A stretch of 22,808 bases of DNA. Source: Planctomycetota bacterium (GTDB lineage: Bacteria; Planctomycetota; PUPC01; JACPCR01). The stretch spans positions 1-22,808 of the forward strand of contig JASLXP010000039.1 of NCBI GenBank assembly GCA_030740295.1. The letters run 5' to 3'. The notes under the pieces are model-generated. The model made no database searches. It was not told where the DNA came from and saw only the letters and a program-made list of their open reading frames with translations. Positions 16,601 through 22,808 of this stretch are shown here, piece after piece; within the stretch, counting starts at the first letter, position 1; each line of letters begins with the position of its first letter. The translations under genes and the position numbers were made by a program.

Positions 16601-16853
16601 CTCCCGCAGCCCGCATCGCTCGCCTTACACCATTCGCGATGCGAAGACCTGGGAGCTGCTTTTCCGAACGACCGCCACCGACCCTTCTCAGCAGACGCAC
16701 AGACTTGGCAAGGGACGATTGATCGTCTTCATCACTGGCGGCTATTCATCCTGGACAATGCGCAGCATCCGCGGCGTCTTGCCCTATTTCGCCAACACAC
16801 GGGATGGATGGTTCGATCCGTCGGATGGAGAGAAGGAAGATAAGACAGAGTGA
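13680..16853 (+). CDS. Exported PcRGLX/YetA-like protein, 1057 aa (second paralogue)
   Basis: The ATG at 13680 overlaps the TGA of the previous gene (ATGA), so translation is probably coupled; a longer in-frame start at 13608 would remove the signal peptide (about 1-27, MRTKQIQPLSVMTSLLVAWGSSGFAEA). Residues about 36-125 form the PcRGLX-type N-terminal barrel (TRVKWLLLHFKA at 98-109), about 138-440 the central beta-sandwich (VDTGPLKARI, AVVKATGYY, HPWQTFPTEI), and about 470-830 the alpha/alpha toroid (YYYHLTGYKRA at 603-613). The last 220 residues are beta-rich. Motif order matches the product of 2615-6997, but the CBM9-like domain, the following linker and the long C-terminal extension are absent. 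Activity on rhamnogalacturonan-type chains is inferred from the family's only well-known member; no catalytic residue can be assigned by eye. Confidence 0.86.
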   Translation: MRTKQIQPLSVMTSLLVAWGSSGFAEAQVAGADPGKIPLEILEPKERKEAIQEFPVAVGMVFPDGRLSNVPGGRIVDDGGREILFDAEATGWWNREKTRVKWLLLHFKASTDRKYFFELGKKHDPPPGQPVAAKRNDEILVDTGPLKARISQNSPNLFDEIRLNDKPMLQPSGESFNLALHVGKGARRLALGDWKLALEEATPLRAVVKATGYYRDDYGADDDGKPVARLDIRYQFFKGESFVRIYHTITWMIRNYMIGARDISLALRPDLPDGGTLRLGLSDTTADAWEMPWKRDSKLTAYQDKGDHFAVVAEGKTVKEGRQLGGWFALQGADGRGVSVALRHPWQTFPTEIAVEDGTIRVGFWPRQGPPMSFAPEALMPPELFHHKVWKSFKWSADVGHFVHERARMRWYLHTAEGASRTHELTILFYDRAAKRSPSLMNSVTQHPVVVRQHPESAMRVPFMGFRIMPASKEKYPHIERAVDLLGRMSSARWLSCHDYGLWRFGMLRWGSPPADQPRSLYRWMDGLQYDQQLIPWLLYMRGGDRHFFEQGEITGRFAMDVCVNHYNTRGYPIGYCSTAGGTPFPYVPYHTTKGTKIHFLAYYYHLTGYKRAKEVMDEIIAGAKQTAAAPLEQFAWWYRRTGGRECYNMNVFWANAYQETFDPEVEAFAREWMNLAANREYSRELNVFRPPQVYLYNGLVLQQRLWDDKTLREVMLRNLSADLVGTSEEGSVHNVEKVIGCGWAYEQTKDKRYAQAGWDAARTLADLVPNANLSEELPPPFVLRGNQFYRHFLLPILVGASVGHRLGLSPNQEPVLRDTFIALNAAAKRGEPASGQVFVRPRRDGDLKIRIFCNGGATKATLTGPDGKEIASAQFHSKKRTTVELEGPGYPVYARGSRFPSAEMVLPNAKRNQTYKLVIEGGSEQTGALVLADAQVVHHLPEGSTFLTQDLAGQYFAGARFYAMTKEDVITVTSRSPHRSPYTIRDAKTWELLFRTTATDPSQQTHRLGKGRLIVFITGGYSSWTMRSIRGVLPYFANTRDGWFDPSDGEKEDKTE

Positions 16854-16886
16854 GGTGTAGGCGGAGGACGCAGGTCCGCGTCACCT
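16853..16886 (+). terminator. Hairpin at the stop codon of the PcRGLX-like gene
   Basis: AGGTG (16853-16857) pairs with CACCT (16882-16886) and, inside it, GCGGA (16861-16865) pairs with TCCGC (16875-16879), with a small asymmetric internal loop. The placement over the stop codon fits a transcript-end or 3'-protecting hairpin. There is no T-tract, so intrinsic termination is doubtful. Confidence 0.33.
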
Positions 16887-16904
16887 GCCCACCCTCCTCA
16901 ATGC

Positions 16905-16974
16905 TATCGTGGGTTGGCCGTCTCGGCCGACTTGGTGGGCCGGAGATGACGGGCGGGACGCCCATCCCACGATA
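16905..16974. repeat. Palindromic intergenic repeat, copy 1
   Basis: A 70-bp element bounded by a perfect 9-bp inverted repeat (TATCGTGGG at 16905-16913, CCCACGATA at 16966-16974). The left 24 nt after the first three bases match the reverse complement of the right end at 19 of 24 positions. Each half also contains its own small hairpin (GGCC-GTCTC-GGCC and GGGC-GGGAC-GCCC). The element resembles a REP/MITE-like non-autonomous palindrome. It is intergenic, and any reading frame through it is incidental. Confidence 0.85.
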
Positions 16975-16989
16975 CGTGATCGCCGGCCC

Positions 16990-17057
16990 TATCGTAGGTT
17001 GGCCGTCTCGGCCGACTTGGCTGGGTCGGAGATGACGGGCGGGACGCCCATCCCACG
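16990..17057. repeat. Palindromic intergenic repeat, copy 2
   Basis: A 68-bp near-identical direct repeat of the 16905-16971 element, differing by a one-base indel and a few substitutions (for example TATCGTAGG at the left end). It has the same orientation and is separated from copy 1 by 15 bp. A further 11-base fragment of the right end (CGCCCATCCCA) recurs at 17070-17080, suggesting a decayed third copy. The rest of the gap up to 17244 shows nothing recognisable. Confidence 0.85.
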
Positions 17058-17244
17058 CCGCGTTGTCGTCGCCCATCCCAGGATTGTGCCTCGCCATGCC
17101 ACCATTGATCTCAAAACGTGCGAAGGATATCGTAACTCTGATTGTTGCAGGCCTTGTTGTCCTGAAAAGGTTCCATCAGGAATGTGCTCTCGGACAGCAG
17201 GCCCTGAAACCTACCTCTCGCCCCGACCGGCAGTTCAGAGTGAT

Positions 17245-20200
17245 ATGGTGATCCGTCTCCGATATACCGCTCTTATCTTCGTCTGGTGCGCGTCCCAATC
17301 GCTCGCAGGGCCAGCTTCTGCCCGTGCCGCGGGAAAAACCCTGGTCCTCGAAAACGACTTCCTCCGGGCAACGCTGCTGCCCGACCAGGGGGCCTGCCTG
17401 AATTCTCTCGTCATCAAGCCCAAGAGTATCGAGCGCCTCGGTGGGCCTTCCTTTGTGGATTCACACCTCCTTCCGGTCCGCCGCGATCAGGGCATGGCGG
17501 AACTCGCCTTCCAGGTAGAGGAACCCCTCGAGAGCCGTTCCGGCGATGTGGTGTCCTGGGGGCTATCCGCTCCGTTTCCCAAAGAGATCCCCATGAGCTT
17601 TACCCGTGAGCTCGTGGGCTATCGTTGGAATGCGATCGTCTGGGACCCGGACTATGTCCTGTCGCCCCTGCCCCGCTATGAGAATCTCAGGATCAGGAAG
17701 CGCTTCACGCTCCATTCAGGCTCACCACAACTGGAGGTGGAATACCGGATCGAGAATACGGGAAAAGTGCCCCTTCAAGTCTGTCTCGGTACGAAATTGG
17801 TTTTCCGCAAGCCCTCTGCGAAAAGAACAACCAGGCTGTGTGTCCCCACTCGAGACGGGCCGGTGTCCTTCCCGATCCCTCTGACAGAAGTGCAGCGCAA
17901 AGAGATTCTATGCCTCCAGGGATCCGAAACGGCGTGGTTCTACGACCTTCCAGCAGCCTGGGCCGGCAGCCGGATCGGAGCGGACCGATGGCTTGTCGCC
18001 TCCTTTGATCCCAGACACATCTCATTCCTCAAGGTAGATACTTCGGCGAACCTGGTTCAGGTTGGACGGACACGAGTGACGATACCCCCGGGCCAGACCT
18101 TTACGACAAGGGGATGGTTGATGCCCGTGAAAGGAATGCCGCAGATCGACGGTGCCCGGAGCAGCATGGCCTCGGCCTTCAGTGTCGATCCCCGCGAAGC
18201 GGATGGCGCCATGCCACTCGCCACGGGACGGTACGAAGCAGCAAAACCGTTCGACCCCGCTGCTCTGGCCGCCGTTGTCGAAGGTGACAACCTTACCGAC
18301 ATGTTGGCCCAGGATGTCAAGAATGAAGATGAAGAATTCGAAGAAGAACTGGCGCGGCCGGAAGACCCTTCGCTTTACGAGGGCGGCCCTGCCGGGGTGA
18401 CTTTCCGCCTCTGCTCCCCGGTGGACCGGAGCGTCCAGATGATTCTCAGTGAGCGCTCCCATCCGAAAGGTGAATGGAGCGAGTTTTTCAAGTCCCGGGC
18501 CTCCCTGAAGGCCGGAGAAGCTTCTGACCTGACCTTCAAACTCAAACCCCGGCAGAAGGGATCCCGTATCGTCCGGGCAGACATCAGAGAAAAGGGGAAG
18601 ACCATTGCCACGTTTCATCATCCGCTGAAGTTCGGCCACCGGTCAGGCTTCTTCCTCCCCGCAGGGCTTCCAGTCGAGGGAGAGATCAATCGAGACTTCA
18701 AATACTGGCACATCGGTGACATGGTTGACGGGAAACCCATGTGGCCGTATCCGCCCGACTGGCAGCTTTCCATGGAGGTAGAGACACCCCACTTCAAACT
18801 GGCCAGGCCTCTCGCCGGCGGGCCGCTCAAGACGCTTTTTGTGGGCCCGTACTACCGGTGCAGGGAAGTCGTCGAACTTGGCCAGCGACTGGATCTGGCC
18901 TTTGACTTTGTTCCCGTCGGTGTCCGTGGGTTCGCCCACAAATGGAGTGCAAGCCGGCTGGCCCGCCGGTACGCCCCTATCGATGAAATCGACCGGCTGC
19001 GGTCCGCTCTCAACAAGCCCCACGAGTTGATCGTTCTCGCAGTCTTCCTCGGGGACTGGTTTCCGAAAGACATCATTGATGAGATTGCCCGGCAGGTCGA
19101 AGAGGAGGGGGCCGGTCTTGTCTTTTCCCTTCCCGAAGGACTCTATGGGCCGTTCGAGACGCATCTGAAGAAGTCTGAAGTATATGAAGATCTGCCAAGA
19201 GCCAGGGTCGTTGAGAGAGGGAAAGGCCGAGTGATGTTTCTCGATGGCACGTCGAACGAATTGCATTCCAACTGGATCAGCAGAGAGATTTACATCGGTC
19301 AGGATCTGAACAAAGACTCGTACAGCCAGTTCTTCAAGGCCATGCTTTGGGCCGCCGGGAGATCTTTCGATCTTGCCATCGAGGGCCCTTCTCTGGCCCG
19401 GCATCTCACACGAGCCGATCTTGCCAACAGAGACATAACGTTCACAGTCGTCAACCGTGGTGATGAGCCCTTCCAGGGAGTCTGCCGGATACGGCCGCGC
19501 CGGCATCTCGTAGGAGAATATGTCTTCTATTCAATGGTGAAATGGGGCCGCCGGTGGTACCCCTCCTGGGAGGAATGGAAGCCCGTAGACGTGCCGGTCA
19601 GTCTCCCCCCTGCCTCCAGGAAGGCCCTGAAAATCCCCGCGCCCCGTCTGAGTCGCGGTGATTTCCGCCTGGACCTTTCGTTCGTGGATGACCGCGGAAA
19701 AACGGCTGGATGGAAAGAAATCCCTCTTACCATTCTCGACAAGTCCACCATCTCAAGAATCGTCCTGGAACGGCCCGGAAAAGAGGACAAGCATTTCGAC
19801 TTTGCTTCGATCACCGGGGATCGAAAACAGAGAACGGAGAAACTGATCTTCAACGCCCACGCCGCCGACAAGATCACGATCGCGTGCACGATCGATCATC
19901 CGGCCGGGATCGATCGGGTCGAAGCTGTCGGAGAGGACCCCTGGCATCGATTGCTTTTCAAAGAGGAGACGAAGGTAGAAAGTCAGGAGAAGAAGGTGGA
20001 GGTCCGCCTGCAGGCATCTCTCCATAACGCCCTCCACCGGGTCCTCATTCTAAAGATCCGAACTCATGACCGGTTTGGGCTGGTCCATGAGCGACGGCTC
20101 CTGGGATTTGTGTTTCCCAGGAAGGAACGCGTTCATCCGTACCGGCTGGGTGCTTACTCCACGTGCAGCGACCTGAGGCCCGGGGTCACCGGGTATGACT

Positions 20201-22641
20201 TCCGCGTCGGCTCCGCCGTACTGGACCAGTACCTTGCCCATGCCTGGTGCGATGTATCCATGGAGGCCTGGATGGGAGGTCTGCCCATGGCCACCGAGAT
20301 CATTGACCCGAATGAGGAGGAGCCCGAGACGCCACCAGAACTGACAGAGATGAAGGAAATGGATGCCTCCAAGGTGTCCGGGGAAAGCGAGGATGATCCA
20401 GAGGACCAGGTGGTTCAGCTCGTCAACCTGGAGGATCTCAAGGAGAAGTGGGAGCGTGAAGGCCCTCCGCCAAAGAAGGACTGGGAGCGTATCCCCTGCC
20501 TCAACAACCCTCTCTGGCGCAAAGCCGCGGTCCGTGGCATCACCGCGAAATACAAGGAAGGCGCCACCTTCGGCCCTTTCAGCGGCGGAATGGGGGACGA
20601 GTGGTTCTATTGCAAGGAACAGACGGGCAAGACCGGCATGCACTGGCGGCGGCAGTTCATTCCCGGAAGGGATACCAATGTGTGTCGCTGTCGGTACTGC
20701 CTGGCGAGCTTCCTTGATTATGCCAGGAGTCTCTATGGGGCGGACCTGGGACGCCTGAATAAAGAATGGGGAACCTCCTTCGCCGAATGGGACGAGGTTA
20801 CTCCCCCGCTTCTGAGCACGGACCCGGAAGTCTTCCCTCCGGAGTCCATGTGGCCTCACATCATCGACCATCGACACTTCATCGACCGGCAGGTGGCGGA
20901 TGCGATCGGGATGCTGGCTAAAGCGGTCAAAGCCGTCGATCCGCTCTGCCGCCTGGGCTGGGGAGATCTGATGGGTAACACCAGCATCTTCAACGGGCTT
21001 GACGCTTCGCTCGTTGCTCCTCACATGGACAACAACCAGTTGAACCATGAGCTGATCGAGTGGGCCAGCTTCGGCAGCTTCACCAACCAGATATGGGTGG
21101 GATACCAGAAGAAATTCAGCCGAATACGTGAAAGCTGGACCGCCTGGTCCATGCTGTTCGCCGGGAACACGGCCGTCCTTTATTACGGGAAGAAGGACTA
21201 TCCCATGCACTACGCGGACTACCGGTTCATGGAGGGCCCGAAGGAGATGTTTCGCCAATTCCGTTTCATCCATCAGAAAGGCATCGACCGTCTGCTCGTG
21301 GGCCACCGGTACAATGACCCGGTAGCCATCCACTACGATCCGAGAAGCATCTACATTGCGGAGCTGGAGGAATGGAAAGAAGACCCCAAGCGTTTTATCC
21401 AGACCCAGGCCATTGCCTCCAGGAGCCATGACGAATTCGTCAATCAGTTGAGAAATAACTATGGCAACCTGCTCCGGGAGCGAAACTTTCAATACTTTGC
21501 CACGGCGTACGGCCAGCTCGAAGAAGGGCACTTCGGCCGGTTTGGCACCCCACGACTCCTCTTCCTGCCCCACACGCAGTGCATCTCTAAGAAGCAGGCG
21601 GAGGCCCTGGAGAAGTTCGTTCGGGAAGGAGGCGTGCTTGTGGGCGACGTACACGCAGGCTTCCGCAACGAGCATGGAAAGCGACTGCCCGCCGGCCATC
21701 TCGATCACGTTTTCGGGATCCGGCAGACCGGTAAGCACGGGATGAGACTGCGGCTGAACAAGGAGGGGAAGAGGATTCCGGTCCACTTTGGCGAGTCCTT
21801 CGGTGAGGGGTTCGCACTGACTTTTGACGCGGTCGGTCCCGGCGACGTATCTGCTGACACCGCGAAATCCCTGGCACGGTACACCTTGAACGGGGTGGAG
21901 CAGCCCGCGTTTCTGGTCAACGAATTTGGAAGGGGCAAGGCCATTTATCTCAACTATATCCCGGTCGGGTATAAGGAGGCCGTAGGCGATGAAGCTGAGA
22001 TGGATGAGATCAAGACCCGTGAGATGAGGGGACGCAGCGCGGCATCGTTCCGCCGTATGTTCGGCAAGATCGTGGACCTGGCCGGGCTCTCGCCGCCCGT
22101 AGAATGCGAAGGGGTCAGCCTCAACCGCTTCGGTGAAAAGGATCTCACTTACATCGCAATATCGAGCGGGTACAAACACCTGCCCGCCTGGCGCAGGGAT
22201 TACGAGCTGCGAATCCCGAAAGCGCGCCACCTATATGATGTCCGGGCACGATCGTATCTTGGACTGACCGACCAGGTGAAGTTCCGCTTCAGACCTGAGG
22301 AGCAGGTGGTCAACCAGCTCTACGCTGCTTACCCATACAAGGTCACCGGTATCGACCTTCGGATCGAGCCACCCCGGGCCAGGCCCGGAGGAACCGTCTT
22401 TGTGACAGCCAGCCTTCGTCCCCCCGAGGCGAAAAGCCATCACCACGTACTGGCCATGAGGGTGCTGAACCCCAACGGCGAAGACCTGGACTGGTATGGC
22501 ACCTGCATCGAGACGGTCGATGGCATAGCCCGCGGGCGGGTGGACCTTTCGTTGAACGACATGAAAGGCAACTGGCGAATCCGGCTGACAGACGCAGGCA
22601 CAAACGTCTCAGCGGAGGCGCGATTTGTGGTGGAGCCCTGA
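17245..22641 (+). CDS. Giant exported GH42-like multi-domain protein, 1798 aa
   Basis: The ATG at 17245 gives a signal peptide (MVIRLRYTALIFVWCASQSLAG); the frame runs upstream through the palindromic repeats but that part is not protein-like. Residues about 30-300 look like a mutarotase-like beta-sandwich; 520-720 include a possible amidotransferase-like fold; 730-960 are beta-rich. The GH42-like barrel covers about 965-1380: MGDEWFY with E1119 as candidate acid/base, cysteines C1085, C1147, C1149 and C1152 matching the zinc-cluster spacing of GH42 beta-galactosidases (CxCxxC), and LNKEWGTSFAEWDEV (1171-1185), a GH42 hallmark. The catalytic nucleophile is not evident (E1296 is one candidate). 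Residues about 1430-1620 resemble the GH42 trimerisation domain, and 1700-1798 an Ig-like tail. An acidic Pro/Glu-rich segment (about 1018-1056) interrupts the barrel. GH42 enzymes are beta-galactosidases; the substrate here is unknown. The Shine-Dalgarno is weak. Confidence 0.84.
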   Translation: MVIRLRYTALIFVWCASQSLAGPASARAAGKTLVLENDFLRATLLPDQGACLNSLVIKPKSIERLGGPSFVDSHLLPVRRDQGMAELAFQVEEPLESRSGDVVSWGLSAPFPKEIPMSFTRELVGYRWNAIVWDPDYVLSPLPRYENLRIRKRFTLHSGSPQLEVEYRIENTGKVPLQVCLGTKLVFRKPSAKRTTRLCVPTRDGPVSFPIPLTEVQRKEILCLQGSETAWFYDLPAAWAGSRIGADRWLVASFDPRHISFLKVDTSANLVQVGRTRVTIPPGQTFTTRGWLMPVKGMPQIDGARSSMASAFSVDPREADGAMPLATGRYEAAKPFDPAALAAVVEGDNLTDMLAQDVKNEDEEFEEELARPEDPSLYEGGPAGVTFRLCSPVDRSVQMILSERSHPKGEWSEFFKSRASLKAGEASDLTFKLKPRQKGSRIVRADIREKGKTIATFHHPLKFGHRSGFFLPAGLPVEGEINRDFKYWHIGDMVDGKPMWPYPPDWQLSMEVETPHFKLARPLAGGPLKTLFVGPYYRCREVVELGQRLDLAFDFVPVGVRGFAHKWSASRLARRYAPIDEIDRLRSALNKPHELIVLAVFLGDWFPKDIIDEIARQVEEEGAGLVFSLPEGLYGPFETHLKKSEVYEDLPRARVVERGKGRVMFLDGTSNELHSNWISREIYIGQDLNKDSYSQFFKAMLWAAGRSFDLAIEGPSLARHLTRADLANRDITFTVVNRGDEPFQGVCRIRPRRHLVGEYVFYSMVKWGRRWYPSWEEWKPVDVPVSLPPASRKALKIPAPRLSRGDFRLDLSFVDDRGKTAGWKEIPLTILDKSTISRIVLERPGKEDKHFDFASITGDRKQRTEKLIFNAHAADKITIACTIDHPAGIDRVEAVGEDPWHRLLFKEETKVESQEKKVEVRLQASLHNALHRVLILKIRTHDRFGLVHERRLLGFVFPRKERVHPYRLGAYSTCSDLRPGVTGYDFRVGSAVLDQYLAHAWCDVSMEAWMGGLPMATEIIDPNEEEPETPPELTEMKEMDASKVSGESEDDPEDQVVQLVNLEDLKEKWEREGPPPKKDWERIPCLNNPLWRKAAVRGITAKYKEGATFGPFSGGMGDEWFYCKEQTGKTGMHWRRQFIPGRDTNVCRCRYCLASFLDYARSLYGADLGRLNKEWGTSFAEWDEVTPPLLSTDPEVFPPESMWPHIIDHRHFIDRQVADAIGMLAKAVKAVDPLCRLGWGDLMGNTSIFNGLDASLVAPHMDNNQLNHELIEWASFGSFTNQIWVGYQKKFSRIRESWTAWSMLFAGNTAVLYYGKKDYPMHYADYRFMEGPKEMFRQFRFIHQKGIDRLLVGHRYNDPVAIHYDPRSIYIAELEEWKEDPKRFIQTQAIASRSHDEFVNQLRNNYGNLLRERNFQYFATAYGQLEEGHFGRFGTPRLLFLPHTQCISKKQAEALEKFVREGGVLVGDVHAGFRNEHGKRLPAGHLDHVFGIRQTGKHGMRLRLNKEGKRIPVHFGESFGEGFALTFDAVGPGDVSADTAKSLARYTLNGVEQPAFLVNEFGRGKAIYLNYIPVGYKEAVGDEAEMDEIKTREMRGRSAASFRRMFGKIVDLAGLSPPVECEGVSLNRFGEKDLTYIAISSGYKHLPAWRRDYELRIPKARHLYDVRARSYLGLTDQVKFRFRPEEQVVNQLYAAYPYKVTGIDLRIEPPRARPGGTVFVTASLRPPEAKSHHHVLAMRVLNPNGEDLDWYGTCIETVDGIARGRVDLSLNDMKGNWRIRLTDAGTNVSAEARFVVEP

Positions 22642-22713
22642 AGTGTTTGCGCGACCGTTCAGCCCAACAGCATGCCGCATTACATTACGGCCGATGCCTG
22701 CTCAGGGTACACG

Positions 22714-22808
22714 TCACGTGTTTTGGACGAGCCACTTAAGAATGTCCTCGGCAGCTTTCTGGGTTGGGGCAGAGCATTGGTAGAAGACGAGGTGTGGATC
22801 CAATTCTC
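22714..22808 (-). CDS. Probable 3' end of a minus-strand gene, unknown product (partial)
   Basis: Read on the minus strand from the window edge, one frame gives 30 residues ending in a plausible amphipathic helix (QKAAEDILKWLVQNT) and then TGA at 22716-22714. Its composition is more protein-like than the other two frames, which stop or are Ser/Pro-rich. The fragment is too short to assign. It would converge on the GH42-like gene. The 72 bases between the two stops (22642-22713) contain nothing recognisable; an ACACG/CGTGT 5-bp hairpin followed by TTT (22709-22724) straddles the stop. Confidence 0.4.
   Translation of the reverse strand, partial: ELDPHLVFYQCSAPTQKAAEDILKWLVQNT

Noticed and set aside
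16905..17080. Possible CRISPR array
   Set aside because: Only two copies of a long (~68 bp) palindromic unit with a 15-bp gap and no cas genes; it fits a REP/MITE-like repeat instead.
16909..17244. 112-residue N-terminal extension of the GH42-like protein
   Set aside because: It is a translation of the two palindromic repeats and following spacer; the real signal peptide begins at the ATG at 17245.
20050..22230. 726-codon minus-strand open frame inside the GH42-like gene
   Set aside because: It is the antisense frame of a high-GC gene; the plus strand carries recognisable GH42 motifs across the same bases and the antisense translation shows no family features.

Overview
This window most likely comes from an uncultured, polysaccharide-degrading bacterium. 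The coding style (fairly high GC, giant exported multi-domain carbohydrate-active proteins, CBM9-like modules, palindromic intergenic repeats, no SusC/SusD pair) resembles loci in the Planctomycetota/Verrucomicrobiota/Lentisphaerota group or similar environmental phyla. That assignment is an inference; there is no marker gene in the window.

Layout. Bases 1-716 hold no convincing protein gene but end in a good match to group II intron domains V and VI on the + strand (about 503-569). A lower-GC orphan gene of unknown function follows (717-1349). From 1532 to 10420 three genes lie on the minus strand, read right to left: an exported clan GH-A-like glycosidase with two copies of an unassigned N-terminal module (7217-10420); an exported 1460-residue PcRGLX/YetA-like protein with an N-terminal CBM9-like domain (2615-6997); and a cytoplasmic enolase-superfamily sugar-acid dehydratase (1532-2611), whose ribosome binding site lies inside the end of the preceding gene. 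A 263-bp divergent intergenic region (10421-10683) separates them from three plus-strand genes: a right-handed beta-helix protein with two C-terminal CBM9-like domains, resembling GH141 (10684-13683); a second PcRGLX/YetA-like protein joined to it by an ATGA overlap (13680-16853); and, after a 391-bp gap with two copies of a ~68-bp palindromic repeat, a 1798-residue GH42-like multi-domain protein (17245-22641). The last 95 bases probably carry the 3' end of another minus-strand gene.

How they may work together (inference). Two PcRGLX-like proteins, a GH141-like beta-helix enzyme, a GH-A-like enzyme and a GH42-like enzyme, all with apparent signal peptides, suggest extracytoplasmic dismantling of an acidic, galactose- or rhamnose-containing plant or algal glycan, such as rhamnogalacturonan. 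The enolase-superfamily enzyme would dehydrate an aldonic or uronic acid product inside the cell. No transporter, regulator, sulfatase or sugar kinase is present, so uptake and control must be encoded elsewhere. No tRNA, rRNA, CRISPR array or intact transposase was seen.
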